From NCBI RefSeq assembly GCF_000150275.1, contig NW_002060943.1, positions 9,127,449 to 9,191,448 on the forward strand: a stretch of 64,000 nucleotides of DNA, read 5' to 3'. The translations under genes were made by a program, and so were the position numbers. The stretch is from Trichoplax adhaerens. Taxonomy: Eukaryota > Placozoa > Uniplacotomia > Trichoplacea > Trichoplacidae. Position 1 is the stretch's first letter. The number at the start of each line of letters is the position of its first letter. Shown one piece after another: positions 12,701 through 25,700 of this stretch. A model generated the notes under the pieces. It was given only the letters and a program-made list of their open reading frames with translations, was not told where the DNA came from and ran no database searches.

Positions 12701-15700
12701 CTACTGCGGCACAAGTTAGTGTGAAATTATCTCCTGATTTCTTTCGTACGTTAACGTTAACGTTCTTCGTGTTTTCGAATTTCAAAGGAGCTACAAATAT
12801 AATTTATGTCACTATCGAGCTTACAATAAATTAATTAAATTTTGCAAATTTCTTACATTTAACAATGATGGAAACTTGGCCCTGCAGGGACTGATGGCCA
12901 TGCAATATGATACATTCATATGTACCATTATCAGCTTCCTTAGCGTTAATGATGCGTAATGACGTCTTTCCAATAAAGAATCTTTGGGTATCACTTTTTA
13001 GGAATTCATCATCTTTCATCCAGACGACACTCGCATTTCCGTGAGTAGATAAGCAGGTGATGTTAATGCTATCTCCTCTGTTTATCATCTGCGAAGATGG
13101 CTTTACAAGCCAAGCGAACTTTACGTCTGATAATTTCAATGCTATAAAAGGTAAGTAAATGTTAATTACTATGCTATTATTTCTATGATATCAAAGATCA
13201 CTCTATTTACATTCATCAATATGTAATTTGGCGAAAGTTGACTTAGCATATCCCAGGTAGTTTTGGGCTATGCAGTGATATTGGCCAACATCACTAGCTC
13301 GTAGTTCCGATATTACAAGCTCTCCAGTTTCAGTTATGATCCTTCTAACAGTTTGACTCACTGCGGAGCCATCCTTATACCATACATACGTTGCTTTCGG
13401 ATAGGAACGTGCAGTACAGCTAAATTTAACATTAGAGCCCAACGCCGCTTTACTAATATTCTTAGGTCTTCGTTTAAGAGATGAATCGATATCTATAGCA
13501 ATCATATCGCATGTAAATTACTATTAAACCCATAATATCTTAAAATGAACTGCAGCTTAGTTTCTTAACCAGCCTACATAAAATGCAAAACTTACATGCA
13601 ACATTCACGGACGCTATGTTGCTCAAAATCGACAGCTCGGTATGGTTGGAAATTATTCTACATTGATAAAATCCACTACAAGATTTTTTTACTTGCTTTA
13701 AAAGCAGCCCATCATTTTCTATTCTAAAATCACAACTACTATCCAAGTTATGACCGTCTTTATACCACAGAATTGAATGTGCATCCGAGTTTGGTTGGCA
13801 AAATAATTTTTTAGATAATTTTCGAGCGATGACAATATTTGCAGGCGATTTCTTGAACGACATGGTTTCTAAAATTATCCTGAACATTAGATAGCTAGAG
13901 ATACTATATAATACTGCATAACTTGGCACATTGACAGTACCGACTGCTTAAACTATTGTAAATTTTACAGCCGCATTTACATACCCTCCGATTGACAAGC
14001 AATGTTACCAGAGTGAACCCATTTTCCATTAATACACGTAAGTTTATTACCGCCGCTCAAATAGTATCCAGTAAAACACTTGATAAAAACGGAATCGCCA
14101 TTATTAAAAGTCCCGTAAATGGTAGCGTATTTTAAATCCGGTTTTGAACAGTTTCCTATAACAATCGTTACACGATTGATTAATGCAGATTACAACTTGT
14201 ACGCAATACCTTGAGAGATTATCATTTTCCTACCCAAACAAAAATTTTGTGATTTCGACCAAACTCCGGATGATTTACAAACAGTAGTATTGTATGCCGA
14301 TGAAGTAAGCTGATCTGGACAACTGAGGTTTGCGTGATCGCCTACATAATAAAACCTGCGTGAAGCTCTAAGATTCGGTGAAAACCAGTTGGGCCTCTGA
14401 CATGTAATATCTATTAAAGAAAAATAAAATTTAAAAGTCATTGCAGATTAGTTATCATCAAAGTTTGCTCCATGCTTACTAGAAGGAGTAAACTGAAACG
14501 ATGTCTGGGAAACACCATAGCCATTATCCACGAAGCATTGATAGATCGCAGGGAAATACAGCTGGTCAAATCGAACCTTTACGATATAAGAATTTAAAGA
14601 GGTGTTAAGGCTTCATTAGAATAACAATAAAGATCGGTCATTTGACAGTTAGACAATTTATACCATATACTAAAAGATATCTAACCGTTGTGGTGGATTT
14701 ATTCATTCCGCTAATTTGCATAGAATGGTCTTTCGTCGTATTGATTAGCTCTCCATTTCTAAACCATTTTACAACAGGCCTTGGATTTCCGGCCAAAATC
14801 CTACAGGTCAGGTTGTAAGAATGGTTTGCCTTTCCATTTATTAATTTAGGTATAGACGTGTTTATTTCCGGCCGAACTAAAACATAAACATTGACAGGCT
14901 GTCTTACTAAACAACGACATGAGCTAAAAGGCAGCATTAGTAGAGTATTTCAAATTTTCTTACCATGAACATTAAGACGTGCAAAGTGAGCTAGTGATTG
15001 GGTTGTATTTTTGTATGGTTGCGACGCTATACAGTAATAATTTCCACGATCGCTAAGAGTAACGTGGCTAATACGTAAGTTGTTTCCATGAACAATCGTA
15101 TACTTAGAAGACTCCCGTATATGAATAGTAGCATGATCTTTCTTCCATTGAATTTTCGGTGTCGGATTACCTATTACACTACATTCTATGATAACGGTAG
15201 CGTTGATACTTGCATTGACAGCGGAAGGCTTCGATACAAATTCTAAGGCTTGATAACCTGCCAAAATACGAATTAATGCGGTTTGTTATTGTAATATCCT
15301 CCAAAATGAAAGACTAATCATGATTATCGATAAGTAACATGTATTATGCATTTATAGTACAGTGACATTTCCAATGATACTCTTGTATCATGTCATCATA
15401 TATGAAGCAGTTGATTGTTTTATGCTAACCAATTTTACTTGTGACTACCAAGTCGGTAGGTAATGAGTAGGAACGGCCAAGTTTATCGATGGCTCCACAT
15501 CTATACCTTCCATAATCTGACAGATGTAACGGATAAATTTGAATGCCATGTGGCAAGGTAGCAGTCCGATTGTTAAAATAATAAACAAATCTATCTTCTA
15601 TTTCTTTTTCCAACCAAAATTCTAGTAATCGTCCATGTGAAGAAGGATTACAACCAATATATGCAATAGAACCTTCTATACCGACTGTAACATTTCTAGG

Positions 15701-16368
15701 TTGCTGAGTGAAGACGGGGCCGGCATGATCTATAAGTACGTTATCGAGTAATGCATATGACACATACATGATTGTAATCTAAGTAAGTCAAAATTTATTA
15801 TTGTGTGAAATGCAACGCTTCTAAGATATCATATTTTATCTTATTTTAAAGTAAATCATGCAATAGCTGAATTATTAAAATAATGAATAACTCCCCATCG
15901 GCTATTGCTGAAAGCTAAAGTATAGAATAACTTATAACCGACAGAGCAACATACAACCCTAAAGAATGCATTGAACGTAGTCAAGATAGCTGAATTATCA
16001 ACATGCAATGGTAATAAAGAATCGCACCAAATTTCGCTTACCGACAATACGGACACGAGCAACTCGACTTAAAATTACCATCGGCTCCAAGAGGTTAATA
16101 CCACGATATGTAAGGCTACATCGATATTCAATCAGACCAGGCTTAGTGAACATCACTGATAGCGTTCCATTGGGTAATAATGTATGGTGAATATCTGTCG
16201 TGGATAATTTTATGTCATTACGAAACCATTGAATACTCGTATTAACATTTTCGATCAGCCCATTAGGACAACGTAAGCGTAAATGTTTTCCAGGCACTGT
16301 TACGGCATCCTCAGGATAGCGATCACTGATTTCAAGGTAAGGTAACGGCACAGCTAGTTCGGCATATA
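7162..16368 (-). CDS. Large Ig/sushi/FN3 single-pass adhesion receptor (5' exon missing)
   Basis: A spliced gene of at least 24 coding exons, about 1,810 residues. Domain order from the N terminus: three Ig, a fourth Ig split over two exons, two sushi (CCP), four Ig, six fibronectin-III, one transmembrane helix, and a cytoplasmic tail of about 190 residues. Reading phase closes at every junction assigned. Most domains are one exon each with phase 1 at both ends, as in modular extracellular proteins. The tail has no kinase or phosphatase domain. The Ig-then-FN3 order recalls sidekick/DSCAM/protogenin-type adhesion molecules, but two sushi domains inside the Ig run are not typical of those, so I give no name. 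The first listed exon opens in phase 1 after a good acceptor, so a signal-peptide exon should lie upstream of 16368; I could not place it. Exons are given in the three sub-entries. Confidence 0.9.
9892..12390 (-). other. Receptor exons: FN3 domains 1-6
   Basis: Exons: 12037-12390 FN3-1; 11654-11956 FN3-2; 11519-11571 plus 11135-11381 FN3-3; 10824-11065 plus 10690-10774 FN3-4; 10254-10586 FN3-5; 9892-10182 FN3-6. Each shows the B-strand W (ITLTWTRP, IVITWIPL, VTCSWLPP, VRVCWQPP) and the F-strand Y (YKFVLSACN, YQIQIEVRF, YFFRVSAS). The 53-nt exon at 11519-11571 supplies the A strand of FN3-3. With it the phase runs 1 to 0 into 11381; without it the frame breaks. FN3-4 is also split, with a GTACGT donor at its end. 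Confidence 0.85.
12500..16368 (-). other. Receptor exons: Ig1-4, sushi 1-2, Ig5-8
   Basis: Exons (high to low): 16042-16368 Ig1; 15439-15729 Ig2; 14964-15257 Ig3; 14686-14906 plus 14480-14576 Ig4; 14234-14410 sushi1; 13985-14155 sushi2; 13596-13868 Ig5; 13211-13492 Ig6; 12857-13141 Ig7; 12500-12790 Ig8. The Ig exons show the paired cysteines, the core W (VVKWFRNG, VITWYKNG, YVWYKDG) and the D-x-G-x-Y-x-C strand (DVGQYHCIA, DTGIYQCFV, DRGNYYCIA). The sushi exons have the four-cysteine pattern with a G-x-W before the last cysteine (NGKWVHSGNIAC; SGVWSKSQNFC). Many N-x-S/T sites fit a glycosylated ectodomain. Confidence 0.9.
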
Positions 16369-19300
16369 CTGTAAAAGAAAGAGTAGCACAAAGAGCATCA
16401 GCATTTAAGGTTGTTACGTTGAAGATATCTCTAAGTTAAGTAGGTAGTAATAGGGTTTCAGCGTGTATCAAACGTTTACTACTCACACCGAGACTGCAGA
16501 CCCATGAGTTTATATAGTACTGTAGTTTAATGCAACGTTAAAGAAATCGCATTCTATCATCGAACGCTTTTCGGTAATTAAAGATGAAGGCTATAATGAC
16601 TTTCCAAAATATTACAACGATGCTATGTATTGCGCGAGCTTTAAATCTGTATTACACATTACAGTAGTAATAACAGCAATAGTTTTATACTGTACATTAT
16701 TGAGAAAGATAAGACATCAAATTCAAATTAGCATGAGATCGTTATTTTATAGGGATGTGCTTGTACAAATTGTCAAAAAAGATCTACTGCAGTCTAGATT
16801 CTTTTAAGATCGGGTTGAAGTCAACATAAGGTCGTAGTTTCACGGGTTGTATTTTGTTCCAATTGTCAACAAGATCTACTGCAGTGTAAAATTTTCAATT
16901 TTATTGCGAATCGAAGGCTATTATTACTACAGCAAGCTTTATCTAATGATACAGCAATGCGGCATAACCCAACGCACAAGCGTCAATAGGCAACTTTTCA
17001 AGATATAAAGTAAGTTATATTCACAAGTTCAAGTTAGATGACGACGTGAGTACTACAGTATATGATTCGTGACGCTTACTCGCAGAATATTACTGATAAC
17101 TTTCCTTAGATTCAAGTATTGAAAGTTATTTAGTATCCACATCACAAGTACGACTTTCGATTTCAGTCTGCCTAATCCGATTTCTAGCTAGTGTAGCAGG
17201 CCATTATAGACTTGAATCCTAATAAACTACTGTAATACGACTGCAGATCACTAGGTAGATTACTAATAAGCTACATTGGACTACAAAATAGCTGTAAATA
17301 AACCTTCACATTATTCAAGTTATAATTGTAAACTACAGTGTACAGTAGAGCGTACATCTACCAGTGTTTTGCTTGATAGAACAGCTAAAAATGAAAATTC
17401 TAAAGGTTGTATAGGTATGGACGAGCAGCCAGTGCGAAAATTATGCATTATTATGGGTTTGGAAGTAAAGCTGCTACTAATTCATCTCTCACTCTATAAT
17501 CAACGCCAATCAATAACTGGTACAGCCGTCTACAGGCTCGGCAAAGCTGTTGCAGTTTTAGTTCTACGTCAAAGATTGCGTAGTCGTAGGATACCAAGTA
17601 CTGTACACTACCATAGTACATAGTACTGTAGCAGACAGACCTCAAAACAAATAAATCATTATCATCATAATGTCATAATAAGAAAAGAATTAATCATAAC
17701 GGTTCAGTACACAAAGTCTCCAGTTCTATATTATTTTCCATAATGCATTTATTACTTATGTTTACTTTGTTTTACCAGACTATACTTATCGACAATTTAT
17801 TGACCAGAGTTGCAGCAGTTAGGACGTAAAATGTATAGAATAATGTACACTACCATTTAGCTACATTTCACTGTTGTGTGGATTACGTAAGCATGTGTTA
17901 GACAACGAATCATTTGCGTATTTGCTTAATCAATTACATGGATGCTACCTTATATTAATCAATTAATTAGGAACGAAACAGCGGCGTTTCATTGCTGCAT
18001 CACTGTAATTTATGATTTACGACTGATTAGACTGAATTGCCACTTCGTGCTGCGTGCAGTGGATGATAAAGTACAGAAAAGTAATGAAACGCAAAATAAA
18101 TCATAAATCTCCTCGATGTAGCTTTGCGTCTTCTTTCTTCTTCTAATGTAGTAATAATTTAACGTCTACTACTGATCGACTACGTGTCTACGGTTCGGTA
18201 ATCGGTAGAGATAAAAGAGAAAAAAAGATCACGTTAATCGGAAAAACCGACGTAGTACATAGATCGGAGCAGAGACCAGTAAAATCTTGACATCAAGTAG
18301 AGTCAACAACTCCGATTATACAGTACTGTACCAAAAGAATCGACGCCTACAGACAGAAGCAAAGTTCAGAGCACTGCTCAAAAAGATTACCCTAGGCGAG
18401 AATCTTATTACGTATCAACGACGTCAAGATTCCACCTGTCATACTGTAACAAAATGGAATGAAAGTCTATGATGAATCAAGGACTACTAAAACAATATTC
18501 TTTATAGTCCGTGGATAAATTTTGACATCGTTATTACTTATACGTACTGTAGACCCGCTGTGAAAAATCCTTTTTTTTTATTTATAGACAGTACGGCAGC
18601 GCGTGCAGCAGACTAGCGTATGAGTGAGACCTGCTACGTGCAGTGCTGCCAGTGTGTGTACTGTATCGTACATACAGATTGTAACTATTGATGGAAAAAA
18701 TTGGGGTAAAGGGTCATTACTACATCGGCCAGTACAGTGGTCGCTTTACATTTTTGTTTTGCAGCATGATGACAAAATGATACAGTACAGCATAAATCGA
18801 ATGAAATCTAAATAAACTCAGAAACCAATGCACGTAGAAAACTCAAACTCAATTACGGAAAGGAACTTGGGCTATTATGTTGACTTCTTATCTATTTACT
18901 TTCCTTTTCTTTATTTGAGTAGTAACTCTCTCTAAAGGAGTTTTTACTGTACGCTTTCTAATGACGTTCAATACGTCCGACCGACATCAATAATATAATA
19001 AAATAAAAATTCAAATCAATCAATTTCCTGTAACTGCCAAGCAAGTAGATTTCTTGTGCAAGTCAAGCCTGCCATACAATTACTATGTCCACTTTATCTT
19101 TCATAATAGTTGTAGGTAAGAATGATAGTATTCATTGAATTTCATCGAGTGTAATGTACTGTACATTGTGGAAGAATTTTGGGTGATTATAACTCAAATT
19201 TTTTTTCCCCTGGAAGGGAATCCCCGCTATAATTGAGAAAAAAAAGTACTGTTTACGCATATTTTCGATTTTTGACTGTTTAGAATGTTGGGTCGACAGG

Positions 19301-20093
19301 AGACTGTAGACTGCAAACAATTGAAAACTGCATTGTACTGAGATTAGCACGTACAAACGAAATCACGCTAGATTAATCATATTACATTAATCCCTATGAT
19401 TTGGAAAGGATGCGAAGCGTATAATATAATATACCTAGTAGCGATGAATAATAATAATAAATTTAATAGCTATTATCATTGGTGGTGCGTCAAAAACATT
19501 TTGCTGGTTGTAACAATAAGTTATTAACTATAACAAAAGTTACTGTACAGTGTACGGTATGGACATTAAGCTTTATTAAAAAAGAATTTAGTGAAAAAAG
19601 CGCTAGAGTTCATGTAGAAGGAGATAGGATCCGGGTTTTGTTGTACAGAAAATTTTTATCCTCCCTCCTTTTCCCCCCAAATCGAAAAGGGTTGTATATA
19701 GTGCTATTCTATTCTTGCTCGAACTATTGTACAGTAGATGGCATTCTATTTTATAACACGGAAATTCATCGCCAATTATCGTCATGCTTTAAAATATCAT
19801 AATTAATAAAATTGTTTATCTTACCAAATGTTAGCCATATTAATAGATGGATAGGAACATTCCGAGAAAATTTTTGAATCATTCTCCAAAATTATACACA
19901 GTATGATAGAACTGGTGGTGTATTTCTCTTGCAGTCTTGCTATTTTCCGTCATCGACTGTCTTGACGAACCAACGTAGAACCTATTTTTGTACTAATACG
20001 GTAATATGGGACCATGTATGGCTTGTACTTGTATTTTAACCTACAGTATGTCTTGATATATCAATTAATCACAGCCGTGCTAGGGGAGTAGAG

Positions 20094-20107
20094 AGAGACC
20101 GGTCTCT
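20094..20107. repeat. 14-bp perfect palindrome
   Basis: AGAGACCGGTCTCT is identical to its own reverse complement. It is an isolated short palindrome just left of a TACTG/CAGTA cluster. Function unknown; it may be chance. Confidence 0.6.
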
Positions 20108-20164
20108 AGGCGGTACCACCACCGTGTCAACGGCAACAAATCTACAGTCGGAAGTACTAGCAGT

Positions 20165-20860
20165 GCGGTACTACAGTACTGTACTGTACTGTACTGTTAT
20201 CGTGTACTGAATGAGTGTACGTACAGTGCATAGGTGGCTCATAAAACAATGCGTACGAACAATGAAAATTGTACTGTAGGATAAAATGCATGATAAAGAA
20301 AAAAGGCGTTTTTCTTTTCTTTTTCTTTTGCATACTGTACAGTACAGTACAGTAGAGATAAAAAGAAAGAAAGAAAAATGGCTATGCTTTTACAGTTGCA
20401 GTGCTGTACATGCATAGTTTTACAGATTTACCGTCATTTTTTGTGCCAATTTTTAGATCTTTTACCTCTCCAAAAATGGCTTCCAGTGTGCTGTATAGTA
20501 CTGTACAGTATACTAGGGTATTAGCTCTATATGGTACAGTGCACACTGTTTACGGTTAAAAGATTAATTTTATCTCTATGTTAACAAAGATAAAGATTAG
20601 CAAAGATGTAACAAAGATGTAACAAAGATAAAGATTACTATTGATGGACTTCAGACCTACATACTGTATTGTGCAGATTCGGATCCGGACCGGACCAGAC
20701 CATGAAGACCTGTACTGTACACTGTACAGTACAGTACTGCACTCCGCAGTCCACACTCCACAGTATCTAGTGTACAATACGTACTGTAATGTACGCTGTA
20801 AAGTACTGTACATACGGCAAGTCACGTGATATGTACGTCTCCCTAGCATACTGTTACTCG
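20165..20860. repeat. TACTG/CAGTA palindrome cluster
   Basis: Runs such as TACTGTACTGTACTGTACTG at 20176-20195, CAGTACAGTACAG near 20340 and several TGTACAGTACAG blocks at 20490-20830. Spurious frames of 60-105 codons occur on both strands. A diverged TGTAACAAAGATAAAGATTA duplication sits at about 20585-20640. Confidence 0.75.
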
Positions 20861-22799
20861 TAAGTCGTAACATTGGTCTTAATGGTCTTAATCGTCAACG
20901 TAACTTTTAAATATTGCCTTCCGCAAACTTCAAATTGCATTGTGTGGAGATTAGGTAAAGAGATAAATATTGTACATGGTGTTGCGATTACAGTCCATTT
21001 TCAAAGACTACAAATACAGTATCCCATTTTTCGCTTTATCTGCTCGTACTTGTACCAAACTGATGTTAAAATTGGTTCATCTGCGCGCCTGTCTGTACAG
21101 TACATGAATAGAGGGTTACCCTAGTAACAACTTAAATCAATCAATGGTTCCGCGTATCGTGCACTCGCATACAGGAAAGTTCGATAAGTAAATAAAACTA
21201 ACTGAAAGTGAAATTAGTATTTTGATAAGACGACGCCTCCGATCATGTAGGAAAGCGTTGGTATTTTTTTATACTGTGATACGTAGAATAAGTTAAAGCT
21301 TGTGATACTAAAGTACGATTAATTTATATTATAGTAATGCAATGGAATTTCATTCATGTCAGTATTTGCGCAGGCAGCTAAAACATCTGTTGTGACTTAT
21401 ATCAGTAATAATGATTAATTGAATTTAATACGGTATATTATATATTGATTGTTAACACAGTAATTAGCTGATAGTTAAGTACCCCTGCAAATGGAATTAA
21501 ACCTCATCACAAATGTTTAGGTATACGTAATACTGTACTTCAAGGGCTGATCAAGGATCATGCAATGCTATTGAAACTCTAGTTGTAAAGCAAGGTATGT
21601 AGAGATTAATTATGATTTGAAATCGATGTATACTTTATAAATCTCTGAGAAAATAATGATGCGCAGTTTGAATTCTTGTAATTAGTTACTTGATGATAAA
21701 TAGGCCCGGGTAGGGTACATTTCGATATATATATATTGTATATATACAGTATATAAATTGTACAATAGTTATTATTAAAATTCTTATCTGACTTATAATA
21801 AGGAGCCAAGATTACTATAGTAACTTGCAGTATAATACATTTGACGATCAATTTCAAGTTTTCAGCCAAATGAAAGTAAAAGTGAAGTGGTACAAGTACT
21901 GTACTGAAGATATCATCAAGTTATACAAAATCTTCAAGTATACTCTTATAGAATTTAGCTAAGACTAGCAACTCAACACACTGGTATTCCTCAATCATAG
22001 GGTAGAGCCATTGCCATCAACGCATTGACAGAAGCAAATTTCTCCGCATCTACAATAATTAGTTCATTTGTTAACTATATTCACTTCTCATAGTATAAGT
22101 ATCATGAGAGGTGACTGTACATGAAATATACAGGCTTAATAGCACAAGGTATACCGGATCATCAATGATTCAAATCTTTAATCTTTATTATCAAATTCTA
22201 AGCTAGCTTTTTCAAATTTTTATACCGAATATGAGAACCTTACAAAGTTATATTCAAATATAGCCATAGAAAGCAAACAAAAGCAACTACAGTAAACATT
22301 CTAACATCACATATAGCAGTATCTAGTAAATCCAATTTCGGTACTTTTATTGCCTATTAATTGAAACCTAAGACAAATTTTTGTTAACTACTATCCTTAA
22401 GCTAAGCGAATACTTACTATCAAATTTCAAAACGAGTTGATTATTTACCTTAGCTAGTTAGTATCTGCAATTAATAAATGTTGCTGTACTGCAGGTAGTA
22501 TCATATAAATGATGATCATAGTAAAAAAATTTAACTTAATGTAAAGCAAAATGGCAGCCAAAAGTAGCTACATACTATCATAGTCCCTAATCAAAGTCTT
22601 CAGGTATCTAGCATCGCCGTAGTTAAAAATAAATCGCAACCTCCCATGCACGTATAAAGTAAGGACTATTCAATATAGTTCCAGGTACGAGCGTTATCAT
22701 GTAGGCATTCAATTTAAGCATATGGCAGTTAATATGTGAAAATAAGAGTTGTAAAATCATTGATGACCAGTTAATCATTTAATTTAATGTACTTAATAG

Positions 22800-25700
22800 C
22801 TACTCGTCTTCATAACTTTCTATACTAGAGATATTCAGTTGTTCGCCACTGAACGAAGCAGATATGGACATGGTTGGACCATCGGAGCCAGGCATTGAAA
22901 AAATTCGAGAGCTGAAAAAATAATATTGTAACTGGCTGATAAACAAAAAATCTGCTTTATCGCTAATGTTTAAAATATGATTAAAAGACACTGTAGTAGT
23001 CATCTTACAGAGATTGTGACTTTTGTTCTGGAACTTCGTCTTCGGTTCGCATTACAACGTCTACCGAAATTCCACGTTCTAGTGGACTCGTATCTAATTT
23101 CTGCCTGGCTCGAACTTTATCTACCTAAGCAAACCATTCATAAACTCTAGTTATGTTTTAGTTATTAAAGATGTCATCCGCAGTACTTTACTATTGAGCA
23201 TAGAAGTAATAGCTGAATATCGCTGTAAAGGACTTTAATCATAATATTTAAAGAAAAAAACAAATTCTTTTTAACATGAAGGTCTCTATGTCACACTACC
23301 TACCAAATTAGCTATTCCATTACCATCACCTTTGTTAGACTAAGTAAAAATTTAAAATTATCAGGCAGGTTAAAAACTAGCATTCTTACAGTTAGAGTTA
23401 GCAAACACTTAATACCTAGGCGTATTTTACGCGACACGAGTAAAAATATACCACGTCAATGCAATATACTGTTTATGTAGTTGGCTATTGCTTCAGGAAT
23501 TATAGAAAGACCCGCTTATAATGAAGTTACTAACGCTACAATCAACATCAACGAGAAGTACTTGAACACTCATATCGTTTCAGTTAGAATTTATAGTACC
23601 TTTCGAAATTCATGTTTACGGATCATGACCCAGGCTCTGAATGTTATGAAGGTATAAGACAGAAATTGATGATTTGTCCAGTGAATAACGTAGTACAAAA
23701 CAGAACTGTACTTCACACATTACTCTTTAGGTATATTTATGGACTTTACCTCTGTGCCGCTTTTCGAATCCTTTCGGTAACTTCCCCTGTCCGTAAGGTA
23801 ATACCGAAAATATCTTCATGATATCTACCCCTTTCCTGTCGTATTGAGCGCATTGGCCGTTGATTAATCGTAATTCAAGGTCTTTAAATAGTAGTTGATT
23901 TCTTACCTTCATAGTTTTTACGTATTCTATAGCATCTTCTTGGTCGAAAAGTCCGTAGTCAATTAACAGGTTCTATTAATAGCAATAGTTAACCTAACAT
24001 CAGAAATCATGACAGACAATGAAAGACAGTAACAGAAATCGCTAGCCTGAACCTGAATCGTTCTTGAGACATCAGCTGCCATAGAGACATCACCACATAC
24101 ATAGATATGTCCGTCCTCATCTAAAATCGTATGTAATAAATCTCCACCGTGATCCTTCATTAAATCTTGTACGTATCGCTGTCGTAAAGATATTAATAAT
24201 GTTATTGCAGTCAGCAAAGCCGTGTTTAAAGGGCGTGATAAAATAAATAGAGCATTGATTATTACTAAATTATACTCGTTATCAAAGAAACACGGTTACA
24301 ATCTTAACCTTTTGTTGGCCAGGTTCTCTAGAATAGGCCTTGTGAACTACATCGAGTACACCATTTGTTAAACAATCTTTCAATTCGTCCATGTAAATAT
24401 CGTCCTTAGTTGATTCTCTGCATCCAAAGAATAACGTCATTTTACCAAATCTAGTTTCTAGATCTTCGTTTTCTGTAGGTGTTAATGGGGGAGTATCAAT
24501 GCCGGTTGGAATTTCAGTATCTTCATAATCTACAGAAATATGTAGCAATTTAGAACATCATTAGTTAAGGTTTTTAATTTTAGAGCAGAAAGGTTTGCAT
24601 ACATCATCGAGTCGAATCAGAGAATATGAGGATTGGAAGATTCACTATCTAATGTTTGTAAATTCTGTATGGCTAACCATCTTTACGCCACAGCTGAATA
24701 TAATATAACCATGCACGTCAAAACATCAAGCTAGTAGAGTGTACCTTTAGTAACCGTAACAGGAAATGCTGCTTCTCTATTCTTGTCTGCTAGTCTCTGC
24801 TGCCAAAAACTTCTAAATGGAGCAATTCCGGTTCCAGGTCCAATCATAATTATAGGAACTGACTGATCAGGCGGCATACGAAAACCGTGTGCTCTATTAC
24901 GAGATTGTATAAAAGTATAATGAGCATAGCTGATATTAAGATTTCAAATCATCTACAGAAGTCTATTTGCATCTAAAATTCCAATCTGTTGATGAACAAG
25001 CACTAGCAAATGTTGAAAGGTAAATATACTCTTAACCATATCAATCGGTCTAAGAATACACTATATTTGTGAATATTTCTTGCAGAGTATTAGTAACCTA
25101 CGGTACTGAGAACCGCATAGAACCGATCAAGTAGGCAACAGGGTTTCTATGGTACTAAATAAACATGTACTTAATATACCAATTACGCGGTATGAAAGGC
25201 TAGCTTCAACTTGGCAGTTCACGTCATTTACTAAGATTTAAACACGACTGTGCAGTATAGAACCGTAAAGAAAAACTAAACTCATTAGCCTACCGTTTTG
25301 CAAACAGAAGAAGGTCTAATAATAATACATAAAAACTCTGAAATACATTTGATTTGTTGCATTAATTCTCTTCTTTAGTTAAATGAGATTCTACTAATTA
25401 AATAAGAATACATTCATTAGCAGTATACTCGATCTAATTTACTGTATTTAGTTTTATTTCTTCGGGACTAGTAACAACTTTAGTTGAGTAGGAAACATCC
25501 CGTCAAACTACATCAATAAATTCATTCAAAAATGTATATGCAAATATTTGTCAGTATCTTAAATTTTAGATTTACTCACGCTCTTATAAAACATGGAACA
25601 CTTTCTCCTTCTTTTAACGAATTAAGCCAATTCGAACAAATACCACGACGTAGCTTACCTGACTTTGTGTGATAAGCAACTACAGATACCGTAATATGAA

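Larger units (their letters stand above)
16369..22799. other. Gene-free interval between receptor and NOS
   Basis: No gene was recognised. The missing signal-peptide exon and the promoter of the minus-strand receptor should lie at the left end (16.4-18 kb). A 115-codon frame at 17276-17623 (plus) has no family resemblance and overlaps a minus-strand frame. I do not call it a gene. Single TGTACAGT motifs are scattered throughout and become dense at 20165-20860. 21000-22799, downstream of the NOS stop codon, shows nothing recognisable. Confidence 0.65.

Noticed and set aside
16369..16404. ATG at 16402-16404 (minus) opens a strongly hydrophobic run (MLMLFVLLFLLQ) just before the first Ig exon, like a signal peptide.
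   Set aside because: It is two bases out of frame with the Ig exon and stops soon after. The run is the polypyrimidine tract of the acceptor, which naturally encodes Leu/Phe. A two-base insertion cannot be fully excluded.
17276..17623. 115-codon plus-strand frame as a possible gene.
   Set aside because: No recognisable domain, no supporting splice context, and it includes pentamer repeat DNA at its start and end.
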